Shown here: positions 1-8,585 of the stretch, piece after piece | Layout of the letters: each line of letters starts with the position of its first letter | Position numbering within the stretch: position 1 is the first letter of the stretch | Assembly (NCBI RefSeq): GCF_031583025.1 | Contig: NZ_CP134062.1 | Coordinates: 2,294,001-2,358,000, forward strand | Reading direction: 5' to 3' | Length of the DNA stretch: 64,000 nt | Source: Mycobacterium sp. Z3061 | Lineage (GTDB): Bacteria; Actinomycetota; Actinomycetes; Mycobacteriales; Mycobacteriaceae | Program-made: the position numbers and the translations under genes | The notes under the pieces: model-generated | The model's input: only the letters and a program-made list of their open reading frames with translations | Database searches by the model: none | What the model was told of the DNA's origin: nothing

Positions 1-898
1 CCAGGTAGGCGTGATAGCTGGCGAACGCGGAGTACACGGCCTTGCCGGAGGCGTAGTCGGTGACGAACACCACGGCCAGGGCCACTCCGACGGCGATGCC
101 CAGCGTCCACGCCCGCGCGCCGGTCAGCCACGGAGCGCGCACCTCGAACGCCCGGGCGGCGTCGGGCGCGTAGCGGGGAAAGAAACCCACCCAGACGAAG
201 TAGTGCATCGTCTGCAGGAAGGCGAACACGACGAGCAGCCGCAAACCGGCCTCGGTCAGCACGGCTGCGGGCGGGGCGCTGGCCGACACGATAGTCCGCG
301 GATTTCCGGCGAACCCCGCCAGCGAGGAACCCGTCCCGCCCAGGTGGTGGTCGAGCACACCGGACAGCAGTACCGCGGGCACGACCACAACCCACCCGAT
401 CTGCACCGACCGGAACCACCGGCGTACCGCCGGGGTGGGCAACCGGGCCGCCCACTCCCAGAGGAAGAACAGCGGCACCACGTTGTGCAGATGAGACAGC
501 ACGACGAAGTGGTACGCGGGCCAGCTCAGCGAGGCGGCCGTGGCGAGCGCCAGCACCACCGCCGCCGCGATCAGCGACGGGCCCCGCAGCCCCGCCACAC
601 AGGCCGCGCCGAGCACCGCGTAACCGACGACGATCTCCGCCAGCCGGGCCGGTTCGCCGACGACCATGCCCGCCAACCGGCACAACACGATCACGGTGAT
701 CAGACCCAGTAGCCACCAGAGCAGCCGGCCGGACAGCACTGCCGCGAAACGTCCAGTGACGTAGCGCAATTCCAGCACATTGTGCAAGACCCCGAACGCC
801 ATCAGCCCCAGCACGGTAGTGGCCAGCGGCGCTTGCATCGCGACGGCCAGAGCCACCGCCGCGGCCGCGGCGAACAGCCAGATCACCCGTAAAGTCAT
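1..898 (-). CDS. Multi-pass membrane protein of unknown function (3' end beyond window)
   Basis: An open frame runs leftward from ATG at 898 to the window edge without a stop, giving at least 299 residues. The translation starts MTLRVIWLFAAAAAV and is almost wholly hydrophobic, with about seven or more likely membrane segments. Histidines lie in or near these segments: FGVLHNVLELRYV near residue 40, SHLHNVVPLFFLW, SGVLDHHLGG, and LQTMHYFVWVGFFPRY near residue 235. Membrane-embedded histidines of this kind occur in some carotenoid oxygenases and di-iron enzymes, but I cannot assign a family. A second ATG at 838 is a possible start. The gene diverges from the small membrane gene at 902 with only 3 bp between starts. 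Confidence 0.7.
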   Translation of the reverse strand, partial: MTLRVIWLFAAAAAVALAVAMQAPLATTVLGLMAFGVLHNVLELRYVTGRFAAVLSGRLLWWLLGLITVIVLCRLAGMVVGEPARLAEIVVGYAVLGAACVAGLRGPSLIAAAVVLALATAASLSWPAYHFVVLSHLHNVVPLFFLWEWAARLPTPAVRRWFRSVQIGWVVVVPAVLLSGVLDHHLGGTGSSLAGFAGNPRTIVSASAPPAAVLTEAGLRLLVVFAFLQTMHYFVWVGFFPRYAPDAARAFEVRAPWLTGARAWTLGIAVGVALAVVFVTDYASGKAVYSAFASYHAYL

Positions 899-901
899 CG
901 C

Positions 902-1225
902 GTGTCCCAACTGACCGCTTTCGTTGTCACGGTCGCGGTGGAATCGCTGTGGTACGTCGGCGGACTGGTGGGCATCGTCGGGCTGCGGTGGTGGTGGGCG
1001 CTGTTGCTGGCGATCGGTGTCAACGCCGTCACCCATCCGGTGGCGTGGTGGGTATTGGCGCCGGACCCCACCCTGCCGGCGCTGGCGCTGACGGAGGTCG
1101 CGGTCACGCTCGCCGAGGCGGTTGTGCTGGCGGTCGCCGTCCGGCGTGAGCTGGGCACGCTGGCGCTGCTGAGCGTGGGCGCCAACGCCTCGTCGCTGCT
1201 CACCGGGCTGCTCCTCAACCGGTAG
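902..1225 (+). CDS. Small membrane protein of unknown function
   Basis: GTG start at 902, 107 residues. The protein has three to four hydrophobic segments, with a polar motif NAVTHPVAWW near residue 41 and an acidic residue in a later segment (TEVAVTLAEAVV). Family unknown. The start lies 3 bp from the divergent start at 898, so no separate promoter fits between the genes; either the two promoters overlap the coding regions or one start is further downstream. The last 11 bp overlap the 3' end of the convergent gene at 1215-1466. Codon choice is strongly G/C at third positions, as expected of a real gene. Confidence 0.6.
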   Translation: MSQLTAFVVTVAVESLWYVGGLVGIVGLRWWWALLLAIGVNAVTHPVAWWVLAPDPTLPALALTEVAVTLAEAVVLAVAVRRELGTLALLSVGANASSLLTGLLLNR

Positions 1226-1466
1226 GCGGACCCGGCGGAGGCGGCGGCGGCTGTTGCGGCGGCTGTTGCGGCGGCCACCCGGGCGGGGGACCCATCGGGG
1301 GCGGGCCCCACTGCGGCGGAGGCGGCTTCGGTCGCCGGGAGCGGCGCACCAGGATCGCGACAACCACGATGGCCGCTAACAGCACGAGCAGCAGCAACAC
1401 GACCACCAGCAGCACCGGAGACGAAGACGATTTAGCAGGCGCCAGGTCTGCGAGCACAGTGACCAC
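1215..1466 (-). CDS. Small proline-rich single-pass membrane protein
   Basis: GTG start at 1466, 83 residues. A short N-terminal stretch is followed by one strong membrane segment (about residues 18-40, rich in V and L), an RRSRR stop-transfer cluster, and a cytoplasmic tail made of proline, glutamine, glycine and tryptophan (PPPPQWGPPPMGPPPGW, then QQPPQQ repeats). The topology suggests a membrane anchor with an unstructured tail. No function is recognised. The proline-rich composition makes spurious reading possible, but the basic-hydrophobic-basic order supports a real gene. Confidence 0.5.
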   Translation of the reverse strand: MVTVLADLAPAKSSSSPVLLVVVLLLLVLLAAIVVVAILVRRSRRPKPPPPQWGPPPMGPPPGWPPQQPPQQPPPPPPGPPTG

Positions 1467-1613
1467 GCGGCAAAACTAACGCCTGCCAAGTTCAAATGAA
1501 AGGGTCAACGGGCTGCGCCGAGACTGAAACCAGGTAGGGCCGCGCCGGCGTGTCGGCTGTGTCGTTGCAGTGTCGCGGGAGCACGGGGATGCGCCGGTCC
1601 GCGCCCCGACCAT

Positions 1614-1619
1614 TAGGCT
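1614..1619 (+). promoter_or_regulatory. Probable -10 box of a leaderless ffh promoter
   Basis: TAGGCT lies 7 nt before the GTG start codon of ffh at 1627. This spacing places the transcription start at or next to the start codon, the arrangement seen for leaderless mycobacterial transcripts. No clear -35 element is visible. Confidence 0.45.
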
Positions 1620-1626
1620 GGCGGTC

Positions 1627-3183
1627 GTGTTTGAATCGCTCTCCGATCGGTTGACCGGTGCCCTGGCGGGGCTGCGCGGCAAAGGCCGCCTGACCGACGC
1701 CGATATCGAGGCCACCACCCGCGAAATCCGGCTCGCGCTACTGGAAGCCGACGTCTCGCTGCCCGTCGTCCGGGCATTCGTCCACCGGATCAAGGAGCGC
1801 GCCCGCGGCCACGAGGTCTCCGGCGCCCTCAACCCGGCGCAGCAGGTCGTCAAGATCGTCAACGAGGAACTGATCGGCATCCTCGGTGGTGAGACGCGTG
1901 AGATCGCCTACGCCAAGAACCCCCCGACGGTGATCATGCTCGCCGGTCTGCAGGGTTCCGGTAAGACGACGCTGGCGGGCAAACTGGCCTTCCGGCTCAA
2001 GAACCAGGGCCACACGCCGCTGCTGGTCGCCTGCGACCTGCAGCGCCCCGCCGCCGTCAACCAGCTGCAGGTCGTCGGCCAGCGGGCCGGGGTGCCGGTG
2101 TTCGCGCCGCACCCCGGAGCGTCACCCGAGTCCGGCCCGGGCGACCCGGTCGCGGTCGCCGCGGCGGGTATCGCCGAAGCCAAGGCCAAGCATTTCGACT
2201 TCGTCATCGTCGACACCGCCGGCCGCCTCGGCATCGACGAGGAGTTGATGGCCCAGGCCGCGGCCATCCGCGACGCCGTCAACCCCGACGAGACCCTCTT
2301 CGTCCTGGACGCGATGATCGGCCAGGACGCCGTCGCCACCGCCCAGGCCTTCGGCGAAGGCGTCGGCTTCACCGGCGTGGTGCTGACCAAGCTGGACGGC
2401 GACGCTCGCGGTGGCGCGGCCCTGTCGGTCCGCGAAGTGACCGGCGTGCCAATACTTTTCGCCTCCACCGGCGAGAAATTCGAGGACTTCGACGTCTTCC
2501 ACCCCGACCGGATGGCCAGCCGCATCCTGGGCATGGGCGACGTGCTGAGCCTGATCGAACAGGCCGAGCAGGTCTTCGACGCCCAACAGGCCGAGGCTGC
2601 CGCCGCCAAGATCGGCGCCGGTGAACTGACGCTGGAGGACTTCCTCGAGCAGATGCTGGCCGTCCGCAAGATGGGCCCCATCGGCAACCTGCTCGGCATG
2701 CTGCCCGGCGGCGCGCAGATGAAGGACGCGCTGGCCGAGGTCGACGACAAGAGCCTCGACCGCATCCAGGCGATCATCCGCGGCATGACGCCGGCCGAGC
2801 GGGCCGACCCGAAGATCATCAACGCCTCGCGGCGGCTGCGCATCGCCAACGGCTCCGGCGTCACCGTCTCCGAGGTCAACCAGTTGGTCGACCGCTTTTT
2901 CGAAGCCCGCAAGATGATGTCTTCGATGCTCGGCGGCATGGGAATCCCGGGGCTGGGCCGTAAATCGGCGACGCGTAAATCACGCAGCTCGAAGGGCAAG
3001 AAGGGCAAGAAGGGCGCCCGCGGACCGACGCCGCCGAAGACGCGCAGCCCGTTCGGCGCGGGCATGCCCGGCATGCCGGCAGGGTTCCCGGACCTGTCGC
3101 AGATGCCGGAGGGCCTCAACGAACTGCCGCCCGGGCTGGCCGACTTCGACCTGTCCAAGCTGAAGTTCCCCGGCCAGAAGTAG
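1627..3183 (+). CDS. ffh: Signal recognition particle protein Ffh
   Basis: 518 residues from GTG at 1627 (VFESLSDR). An upstream in-frame extension exists, but this is the start used by close mycobacterial homologues and it fits the TAGGCT box. Ffh binds 4.5S RNA and signal sequences on nascent chains and delivers ribosomes to FtsY at the membrane. The order is an N domain (about 1-85), then the G domain with GLQGSGKTTLAGKL (P loop), DTAGR, TKLDGDARGG, then a methionine-rich M domain (MMSSMLGGMGIPG). A basic tail (RKSRSSKGKKGKKG) and a Pro/Gly/Met-rich C terminus follow, as in M. tuberculosis. The amidohydrolase gene starts 7 bp later, so the two are probably co-transcribed. Confidence 0.97.
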   Translation: MFESLSDRLTGALAGLRGKGRLTDADIEATTREIRLALLEADVSLPVVRAFVHRIKERARGHEVSGALNPAQQVVKIVNEELIGILGGETREIAYAKNPPTVIMLAGLQGSGKTTLAGKLAFRLKNQGHTPLLVACDLQRPAAVNQLQVVGQRAGVPVFAPHPGASPESGPGDPVAVAAAGIAEAKAKHFDFVIVDTAGRLGIDEELMAQAAAIRDAVNPDETLFVLDAMIGQDAVATAQAFGEGVGFTGVVLTKLDGDARGGAALSVREVTGVPILFASTGEKFEDFDVFHPDRMASRILGMGDVLSLIEQAEQVFDAQQAEAAAAKIGAGELTLEDFLEQMLAVRKMGPIGNLLGMLPGGAQMKDALAEVDDKSLDRIQAIIRGMTPAERADPKIINASRRLRIANGSGVTVSEVNQLVDRFFEARKMMSSMLGGMGIPGLGRKSATRKSRSSKGKKGKKGARGPTPPKTRSPFGAGMPGMPAGFPDLSQMPEGLNELPPGLADFDLSKLKFPGQK

Positions 3184-3190
3184 CCGCGCA

Positions 3191-4273
3191 GTGCGGCTGC
3201 ACGTGCGGGGGCTGGGCCTGCCCGGCGACGTCGTCACCGAACTGTGGATAGTCGACGGCCGCATCAGCTCCGAACCGGTATCCGGCGCCGACACCGTCTT
3301 CGATGGCGGCTGGATCCTGCCGGGGCTGGTGGACGCCCACTGCCACGTCGGGCTCGGCGAGCACGGCGCCGTCGAACTCGACGAAGCGATCGCCCAGGCC
3401 GAAGCCGAACGTGACGCCGGGGCACTGTTGTTGCGCGACTGCGGCTCACCGATCGACACCCGCAGCCTCGACGACCATGACGACCTGCCCCGCATCATCC
3501 GCGCCGGACGGCACCTGGCCCGACCCAAGCGCTACATCCCCGGTCTGGCCGCCGACATGGAAGACGAATCGCAGCTGCCGGCCGCCGTCGCCGAGCAGGC
3601 CCGCCGCGGCGACGGGTGGATCAAACTGGTCGGCGACTGGATCGACCGGGGGATCGGCGACCTGGCACCACTGTGGTCCGACGACATCCTCAAAGCCGCG
3701 ATCGACACCGCACACGCCCATGGTGCCCGCGTCACCGCGCACGTCTTCGGCGAGGACGCGCTGCCCGGCCTGATCAAGGCCGGGATCGACTGCATCGAAC
3801 ACGGCACCGGCCTCACCGACGAGACGATTGGCCTCATGGTCGAACACGGCACGGCGCTGGTGCCCACGCTGATCAACCTGGAGAACTTCCCGGGTATCGC
3901 CGATGCCGCGGTCCGCTACCCGAAGTACGCCGCGCACATGCGCGACCTTTACGACCGCGGCTATCCGCGGGTGGCCGCGGCGCGCGACGCCGGCGTCCCG
4001 GTCTACGCCGGCAGCGACGCCGGCGGCATGATCAGGCACGGGCGCATCGCCGACGAGGTCGACGCTCTGCGCCGGATCGGCATGACCGCCGAGGAAGCGC
4101 TGGGGGCTGCGTGCTGGGACGCCCGCCGCTGGCTGGGCCGGCCGGGTCTGGACCACGGCGCTTCGGCCGACCTGGTGTGCTACGCCGACGATCCCCGCCG
4201 GGGTCCCGACGTGCTGAATCAGCCGGACTTGGTGATCCTGCGCGGCACCGTGTTCCGGCCCGGACGATCCTAG
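3191..4273 (+). CDS. Amidohydrolase family protein
   Basis: 360 residues from GTG at 3191. The protein belongs to the metal-dependent amidohydrolase superfamily: VDAHCHVGLG near residue 51 holds the first HxH metal pair, KLVGDW near residue 147 gives a candidate bridging lysine region, later histidines fall in TAHVFGED and CIEHGTG, and YAGSDAGG supplies the final aspartate. It resembles the product of Rv2915c in M. tuberculosis, of similar length. The substrate is unknown; imidazolonepropionase- or prolidase-like chemistry is possible. It begins 7 bp after ffh and precedes pknI. Confidence 0.88.
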   Translation: MRLHVRGLGLPGDVVTELWIVDGRISSEPVSGADTVFDGGWILPGLVDAHCHVGLGEHGAVELDEAIAQAEAERDAGALLLRDCGSPIDTRSLDDHDDLPRIIRAGRHLARPKRYIPGLAADMEDESQLPAAVAEQARRGDGWIKLVGDWIDRGIGDLAPLWSDDILKAAIDTAHAHGARVTAHVFGEDALPGLIKAGIDCIEHGTGLTDETIGLMVEHGTALVPTLINLENFPGIADAAVRYPKYAAHMRDLYDRGYPRVAAARDAGVPVYAGSDAGGMIRHGRIADEVDALRRIGMTAEEALGAACWDARRWLGRPGLDHGASADLVCYADDPRRGPDVLNQPDLVILRGTVFRPGRS

Positions 4274-4325
4274 ATTTCGCTCAGTGTTAGCCGTGCGCTG
4301 CCGCACCTGGCCGCACCGAGATGGT

Positions 4326-4331
4326 TACCAT
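4326..4331 (+). promoter_or_regulatory. Probable -10 box of a leaderless pknI promoter
   Basis: TACCAT lies 6 nt before the ATG of pknI at 4338. It is a TANNNT box at the distance expected for a leaderless transcript. No strong -35 is seen. Confidence 0.4.
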
Positions 4332-4337
4332 CGCTAA

Positions 4338-6029
4338 ATGGCGTTGGCCAGCGGCGCAACTTTTGCCGGTTACACCGTCGTACGCATGCTGAGATCGTCG
4401 GCGACGGGCGAGTTGTACCTGGCCCAACGCCCGGATCTGCCGGGGTGGCGGATGCTGAAGGTGCTCCCGTTCACACTGTGGGCGGACGGCGACTTCCGCG
4501 CCCGGTTCCATCGCGAGAACGTCAGCGTCGCCAACCTCTATCACCTCAACATCGTCGAGGTGCACGAGCGCGGAGAGTTCGACGGACAACTCTGGGTCGC
4601 AATGGATTACGTCGACGGCACCGACGCGGCCCAGTTGATGGCCGATCGTTTCCCCGCGGTGCTGCCGGTCAGCGAGGTCGTCGCGATCATCACCGCCGCG
4701 GCCGCCGGCCTTGACTTCGCCCATCTGCGGGGCGTGCTGCACCGCGATGTCCGGCCCGCCAACCTGTTGCTGACTACCCCGGGCGCGGGTGAACCGCGAA
4801 TCATGTTGTCCGACTTCGGGTTACAGCGCCCGCCGGGCGAGAGTGGGTATGCCGCCCCGGAGGAGTCGGCCGGCGCGGCCATCGACGGCCGCGCCGACCA
4901 GTACGCGCTGGCCGCCACCGCGGTGCATATGTTCACCGGGGCGCCGCCGGCGCAACCGAAGCCACCCAGGCTCAGCGAGGGGCGCCCGGACCTGGCCCGA
5001 CTGGACGAGGTGCTCGCAAGGGCGCTGGCTGAAGACCCGGCGGACCGGTTCGGCAGTTGCCGCGAGTTCGCCACGGCGCTGGCCGAGCGAGCCGGGATCG
5101 TCGACCGCGACGCGCCCGAGGCGCCCGTCGCGCAACTGGCCGTCGAGCCCGCGTATGTCGTCGACTACCCGGCCTACGCCTGGCCGGAAGCCATTCCCCA
5201 ACCGTCCGTCGCCCAACCGGCCGCCGGCCCCCCGAGGGGCTTGCTGCGGTCCGCGGCGGGTTCCGCGGCCCGGCGCCTGGACGCGTTCTCGACCGGTTCC
5301 CGGGGACCGAGGAGGTTCGGCCCGCGCCGGCTGATGATCGGCGCCGTCGCGCTGTTGTTGCTGGTCGGGTTGTTGGCAGCCGGCATCGCGATCGGGCGCC
5401 AAACCAGCGAACCTGCCCCGCAGGCCGGCGGTCCGGTGACCGCCTCGAGCACCGCACCCGGCAGCACCCCGGCGGCCGCCCCGCTGCCACTGAACGGCAC
5501 TTACCGGATCGAGGTGCAACGCTCCCGGCAGACCTTCGACACCAAGCCCACCCCGCAGCCGCCGGACGTCGAGACGTGGTGGGCGATCCGCTCGTCGTGC
5601 ACCCCCACCCGCTGCCTGGCCGCGGCGACGCTGCTCAGCGACGGCGACCATACCCGGGAGAAGTCGCCGGAGGTGCATCCGCTGCTCCTGGAGTTCATCG
5701 ACGGCCAGTGGCGATCCCGGGCGGAGACCACAAAATTCTCCTGCGTCGGTCCCACCGGTCAGGCGAGCGCCCAGACCACCATCCAGGTGCTCACGCTGCA
5801 GCCGCAACCGGAGGGTGACCTCGTCGGGGAGATGGCCATTACCGTGAAGAGCAATGAATGCAGTCAACTGGGCGGCCTCATCCGCATCCCCACCGTGGCC
5901 AGCCGCGACGGTGACATCCCACCCGCCGTGAACGTGCCCGACCCCGTGACGGTCACTCCGACGACGACGCCCGCAACGACGGCGACGACGCAAACGCCCA
6001 CGTCAAGCCCCTCGGGGCCGGGCGGTTGA
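4338..6029 (+). CDS. pknI: Transmembrane serine/threonine protein kinase PknI
   Basis: 563 residues. The N-terminal kinase domain (about 1-255) has VAIK-type lysine K41 (RMLKVLP), alpha-C glutamate E60, HRDVRPAN at 135-142, DFG at 159-161 and YAAPEE at 171-176. The glycine-rich loop is degenerate. Only about ten residues separate DFG from APE, so the activation loop is very short and lacks the usual phosphorylatable threonines. The HRD loop lysine is replaced by R139. A Pro/Ala-rich linker precedes one membrane segment (about 332-353), then an extracellular domain of about 200 residues with a Thr/Pro-rich end. Position after ffh and the amidohydrolase matches pknI of M. tuberculosis, where the kinase has been linked to growth control. 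Confidence 0.92.
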   Translation: MALASGATFAGYTVVRMLRSSATGELYLAQRPDLPGWRMLKVLPFTLWADGDFRARFHRENVSVANLYHLNIVEVHERGEFDGQLWVAMDYVDGTDAAQLMADRFPAVLPVSEVVAIITAAAAGLDFAHLRGVLHRDVRPANLLLTTPGAGEPRIMLSDFGLQRPPGESGYAAPEESAGAAIDGRADQYALAATAVHMFTGAPPAQPKPPRLSEGRPDLARLDEVLARALAEDPADRFGSCREFATALAERAGIVDRDAPEAPVAQLAVEPAYVVDYPAYAWPEAIPQPSVAQPAAGPPRGLLRSAAGSAARRLDAFSTGSRGPRRFGPRRLMIGAVALLLLVGLLAAGIAIGRQTSEPAPQAGGPVTASSTAPGSTPAAAPLPLNGTYRIEVQRSRQTFDTKPTPQPPDVETWWAIRSSCTPTRCLAAATLLSDGDHTREKSPEVHPLLLEFIDGQWRSRAETTKFSCVGPTGQASAQTTIQVLTLQPQPEGDLVGEMAITVKSNECSQLGGLIRIPTVASRDGDIPPAVNVPDPVTVTPTTTPATTATTQTPTSSPSGPGG

Positions 6030-6047
6030 GCGAATCCGATAAAAAGA

Positions 6048-6103
6048 TTGCGAGCGTTCACTCTCTATGTTAGCTTCGAGTCGAGCCCATTCGACTTGGA
6101 GGA
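6048..6103 (+). promoter_or_regulatory. Promoter and possible TetR operator before the D-aminoacylase gene
   Basis: This AT-richer gap holds TTGCGA at 6048-6053, a 17-nt spacer and TAGCTT at 6071-6076. It also holds a perfect inverted repeat AGTCGA-N6-TCGACT at 6079-6096. A strong Shine-Dalgarno sequence GGAGGA follows at 6098-6103, 3 nt before the GTG at 6107. The inverted repeat would cover the transcript start, a plausible operator for the TetR regulator encoded at the end of this operon. Promoter and operator roles are inferred. Confidence 0.4.
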
Positions 6104-6106
6104 ACA

Positions 6107-7894
6107 GTGACTTACGACGTGATCGTCCGCGACGGCCTGTGGTTCGACGGAACGGGTGCCAAACCCCAGATCCGGACGCTGGGCATCCGCGATGGCGTGG
6201 TGGCCACGGTCTCGGCCGGTCCGCTGGACGAGACCGGCTGCCCCGAGGTGATCGACGCGGCGGGGAAGTGGATCGCGCCGGGATTCATCGACGTCCACAC
6301 CCACTATGACGCCGAGATCCTGCTCGACCCGGGCCTGCGGGAATCGGTGCGGCACGGCATCACCACGTTGCTGCTGGGGAACTGCTCGCTGTCGACGGTC
6401 TACGCCAACTCCGAGGACGCCGCCGACCTGTTCAGCCGCGTCGAGGCGGTGCCGCGCGACTTCGTCTTGAAAACGCTGCAGGACAACAAGACCTGGTCCT
6501 CGCCCGCGGAGTACATCGCCGCTCTGGACGCACTGCCGCTGGGGCCCAACGTGAGCTCGATGCTGGGCCACTCGGACCTGCGGGCCTCGGTGCTCGGCCT
6601 CGAGCGCGCCACCGACGAAACCGTGCGGCCCACCGACGCCGAGCTGGACAAGATGGCCCGGCTGCTCGACGAGGCGCTGGATGCCGGCATGCTCGGCATG
6701 TCCGGGATGGACGCGCCGATCGACAAGCTGGACGGCGACCGTTTCCGCTCGCGGGCGCTGCCGTCCACCTTCGCGACATGGCGCGAACGGCGCCGGCTGA
6801 TCAAGGTGCTGCGCAAGCGCGGCCGCATCCTGCAGAGCGCTCCCAACGTCAACAGCCCGGTGTCCCCGCTGATGTTCTTCCTCACCAGCAGCCGGCTGCT
6901 CAACCGCAAAAAGGGAGTGCGGATGAGCATGCTGGTGTCGGCCGACGCCAAGTCGATGCCGCTGGGGGTGCACCTGTTCGGACGGGGTACCCGGTTGCTC
7001 AACAAGGTGCTGGGCGCCAGCGTGCGCTTCCAGCACCTGCCGGTGCCGTTCGAATTGTATTCCGACGGAATCGATCTGCCGGTCTTCGAGGAATTCGGCG
7101 CCGGCACGGCCGCCCTGCACCTGCGGGATCAACTGCAACGCAACGAATTGCTGGCCGACGAGGAGTACCGCCGCCGGTTCCGCCGGCAGTTCGACCGCCG
7201 CAAACTCGGGCCGTCGCTGTGGCACCGCGATTTCCACGACGCGGTGATCGTGGAGTGCCCCGATGAGTCGTTGATCGGCAAGAGTTTCGGCGCCATCGCC
7301 GACGAGCGGGGACTGCATCCGCTGGACGCCTTCCTGGATATTCTGGTCGAGAACGGCGAACGCAACGTGCGGTGGACCACCACCGTCGCCAACCACCGGC
7401 CCCGGCAGCTCGACAAGCTGGCGGCCGACCCCAGCATCCACATGGGCTTCTCCGACGCCGGCGCACACCTGCGCAACATGGCCTTCTACAACTTCCCGCT
7501 GCGGCTGCTCAAGCGTGTGCGAGACGCGCAGCAAGCCGGACGGCCGTTCCTGACTCCCGAGCGAGCGATATACCGCCTGACCGCCGAAGTGGCCGAGTGG
7601 TTCGGGATCAACGCCGGCACGCTGCGCGAGGGTGACCGCGCCGACTTCGTGGTGATCGACCCCGCTCATCTGGACAGCTCGGTGGACTCCTACAACGAGG
7701 AGGCGGTGCCCTTCTACGGCGGCCTGCGGCGCATGGTCAACCGCAATGACGCGACCGTGATCGCCACGGGTGTGGGCGGTGCCGTCGTCTTCCGCAGCGG
7801 GGAGTTCCGCGAGGGCTTCGGTCAGACCCTGAAGTCCGGTCGCTACCTGCGCGCAGGTGAGCGGCGGTCGGCTTCGATGAGCCTGTCCGCCTGA
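6107..7894 (+). CDS. N-acyl-D-amino-acid deacylase / D-aminoacylase family amidohydrolase
   Basis: 595 residues from GTG at 6107 behind a good ribosome binding site. The fold is a metal-dependent amidohydrolase: a small beta domain (VIRDGLWFDGTG), then APGFIDVHTHYDAE with the HxH pair near residue 65, GITTLLLGNCS, GMSGMDAP, HRDFHDA, and GFSDAGAH near the C-terminal barrel strands with the last aspartate. The family removes N-acyl groups from D-amino acids or hydrolyses related cyclic amides. It corresponds to Rv2913c of M. tuberculosis. The TetR gene starts 1 nt after its stop, so the two form an operon probably under TetR control. Confidence 0.9.
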   Translation: MTYDVIVRDGLWFDGTGAKPQIRTLGIRDGVVATVSAGPLDETGCPEVIDAAGKWIAPGFIDVHTHYDAEILLDPGLRESVRHGITTLLLGNCSLSTVYANSEDAADLFSRVEAVPRDFVLKTLQDNKTWSSPAEYIAALDALPLGPNVSSMLGHSDLRASVLGLERATDETVRPTDAELDKMARLLDEALDAGMLGMSGMDAPIDKLDGDRFRSRALPSTFATWRERRRLIKVLRKRGRILQSAPNVNSPVSPLMFFLTSSRLLNRKKGVRMSMLVSADAKSMPLGVHLFGRGTRLLNKVLGASVRFQHLPVPFELYSDGIDLPVFEEFGAGTAALHLRDQLQRNELLADEEYRRRFRRQFDRRKLGPSLWHRDFHDAVIVECPDESLIGKSFGAIADERGLHPLDAFLDILVENGERNVRWTTTVANHRPRQLDKLAADPSIHMGFSDAGAHLRNMAFYNFPLRLLKRVRDAQQAGRPFLTPERAIYRLTAEVAEWFGINAGTLREGDRADFVVIDPAHLDSSVDSYNEEAVPFYGGLRRMVNRNDATVIATGVGGAVVFRSGEFREGFGQTLKSGRYLRAGERRSASMSLSA

Positions 7895-7895
7895 C

Positions 7896-8495
7896 ATGGC
7901 CCGAACCCAGCAGCAACGCCGGGAGGAGACGGTCGGGCGGCTCCTGCAGGCCTGTATCGACACCATCGTCGAGGTCGGGTACGCCCGTGCATCGGCCGCC
8001 CTGATCACCAAGCGGGCCGGAGTATCGGTGGGCGCCCTGTTCCGCCACTTCGAAACGATGGGCGATTTCATGGCGGCAACGGCGTCGGAGGTGTTGCGCC
8101 GCCAGCTGGAGACGTTCACCAAGCAGGTCGCGGAGATACCGGCCGACCGGCCGGCGCTGGACGCGGCGCTGGCGATCCTGCGCGACATCACCTCTGGGTC
8201 GATCAATGCGGTGCTCTACGAGCTGATGGTCGCCGCGCGCACTGACGAGAAGCTCAAAGCCACGTTGCAACATGAGTTGTGGCAGTACCGGGCAAAGATG
8301 TACGACGCTGCGCGGGCAATGCCCGGGACGGAGAACATCCCCGAAGACACCCTTCCGGTACTGGTGGCGTTGCTGACCAATGTCTTCGACGGCGCGGCCG
8401 TGGTGGAAGGCGTACTGCCGCAACCCGAGATCGCCGAGCGGCGGATTCCGGTGTTGAGCGAGCTGATGACCGCGGTTTGGCGGCCACCCGCCTGA
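7896..8495 (+). CDS. TetR/AcrR-family transcriptional regulator
   Basis: 199 residues. The N-terminal helix-turn-helix domain is clear (GRLLQACIDTIVEVGYARAS, then ALITKRAGVSVGALFRHFET at about 41-60). The ligand-binding C-terminal part is all helical and not conserved. The gene starts 1 nt after the deacylase stop, so its likely targets include the deacylase promoter at 6048-6103; the inducer may be the deacylase substrate or product. It corresponds to Rv2912c. It is followed by a 28-bp-arm hairpin that separates it from the convergent methyltransferase gene. Confidence 0.92.
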   Translation: MARTQQQRREETVGRLLQACIDTIVEVGYARASAALITKRAGVSVGALFRHFETMGDFMAATASEVLRRQLETFTKQVAEIPADRPALDAALAILRDITSGSINAVLYELMVAARTDEKLKATLQHELWQYRAKMYDAARAMPGTENIPEDTLPVLVALLTNVFDGAAVVEGVLPQPEIAERRIPVLSELMTAVWRPPA

Positions 8496-8498
8496 CGC

Positions 8499-8556
8499 CG
8501 AGCAGACGCAAAGTCGCCCTGGAACAGGTGTTCCAGGGCGATTTTGCGTCTGCTCG
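8499..8556. repeat. Long intergenic hairpin, GAGCAGACGCAAA family, copy 1
   Basis: The two 28-bp arms (8499-8526 and 8529-8556) differ at one position and are separated by 2 nt. The outer part reads CGAGCAGACGCAAAGTCGCC on the left and its near-exact complement on the right. It lies between two converging genes, so it could terminate transcription both ways. The core recurs at 13111-13170 and 53422-53481, which argues for a dispersed palindromic element rather than an ordinary terminator. Confidence 0.85.
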
Positions 8557-8585
8557 AGGGTGGTGGCCGGGTGGTGGCCGGTCCG

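Noticed and set aside
11..712. 233-codon + strand frame at the window start
   Set aside because: Arg/Gly/His-rich translation without features; the minus-strand frame gives a coherent membrane protein.
6065..8206. Minus-strand 713-codon frame over the deacylase and tetR genes
   Set aside because: Composition is His/Arg/Gln-rich with no domains, as for antisense frames in G+C-rich DNA; both + strand genes are well supported.
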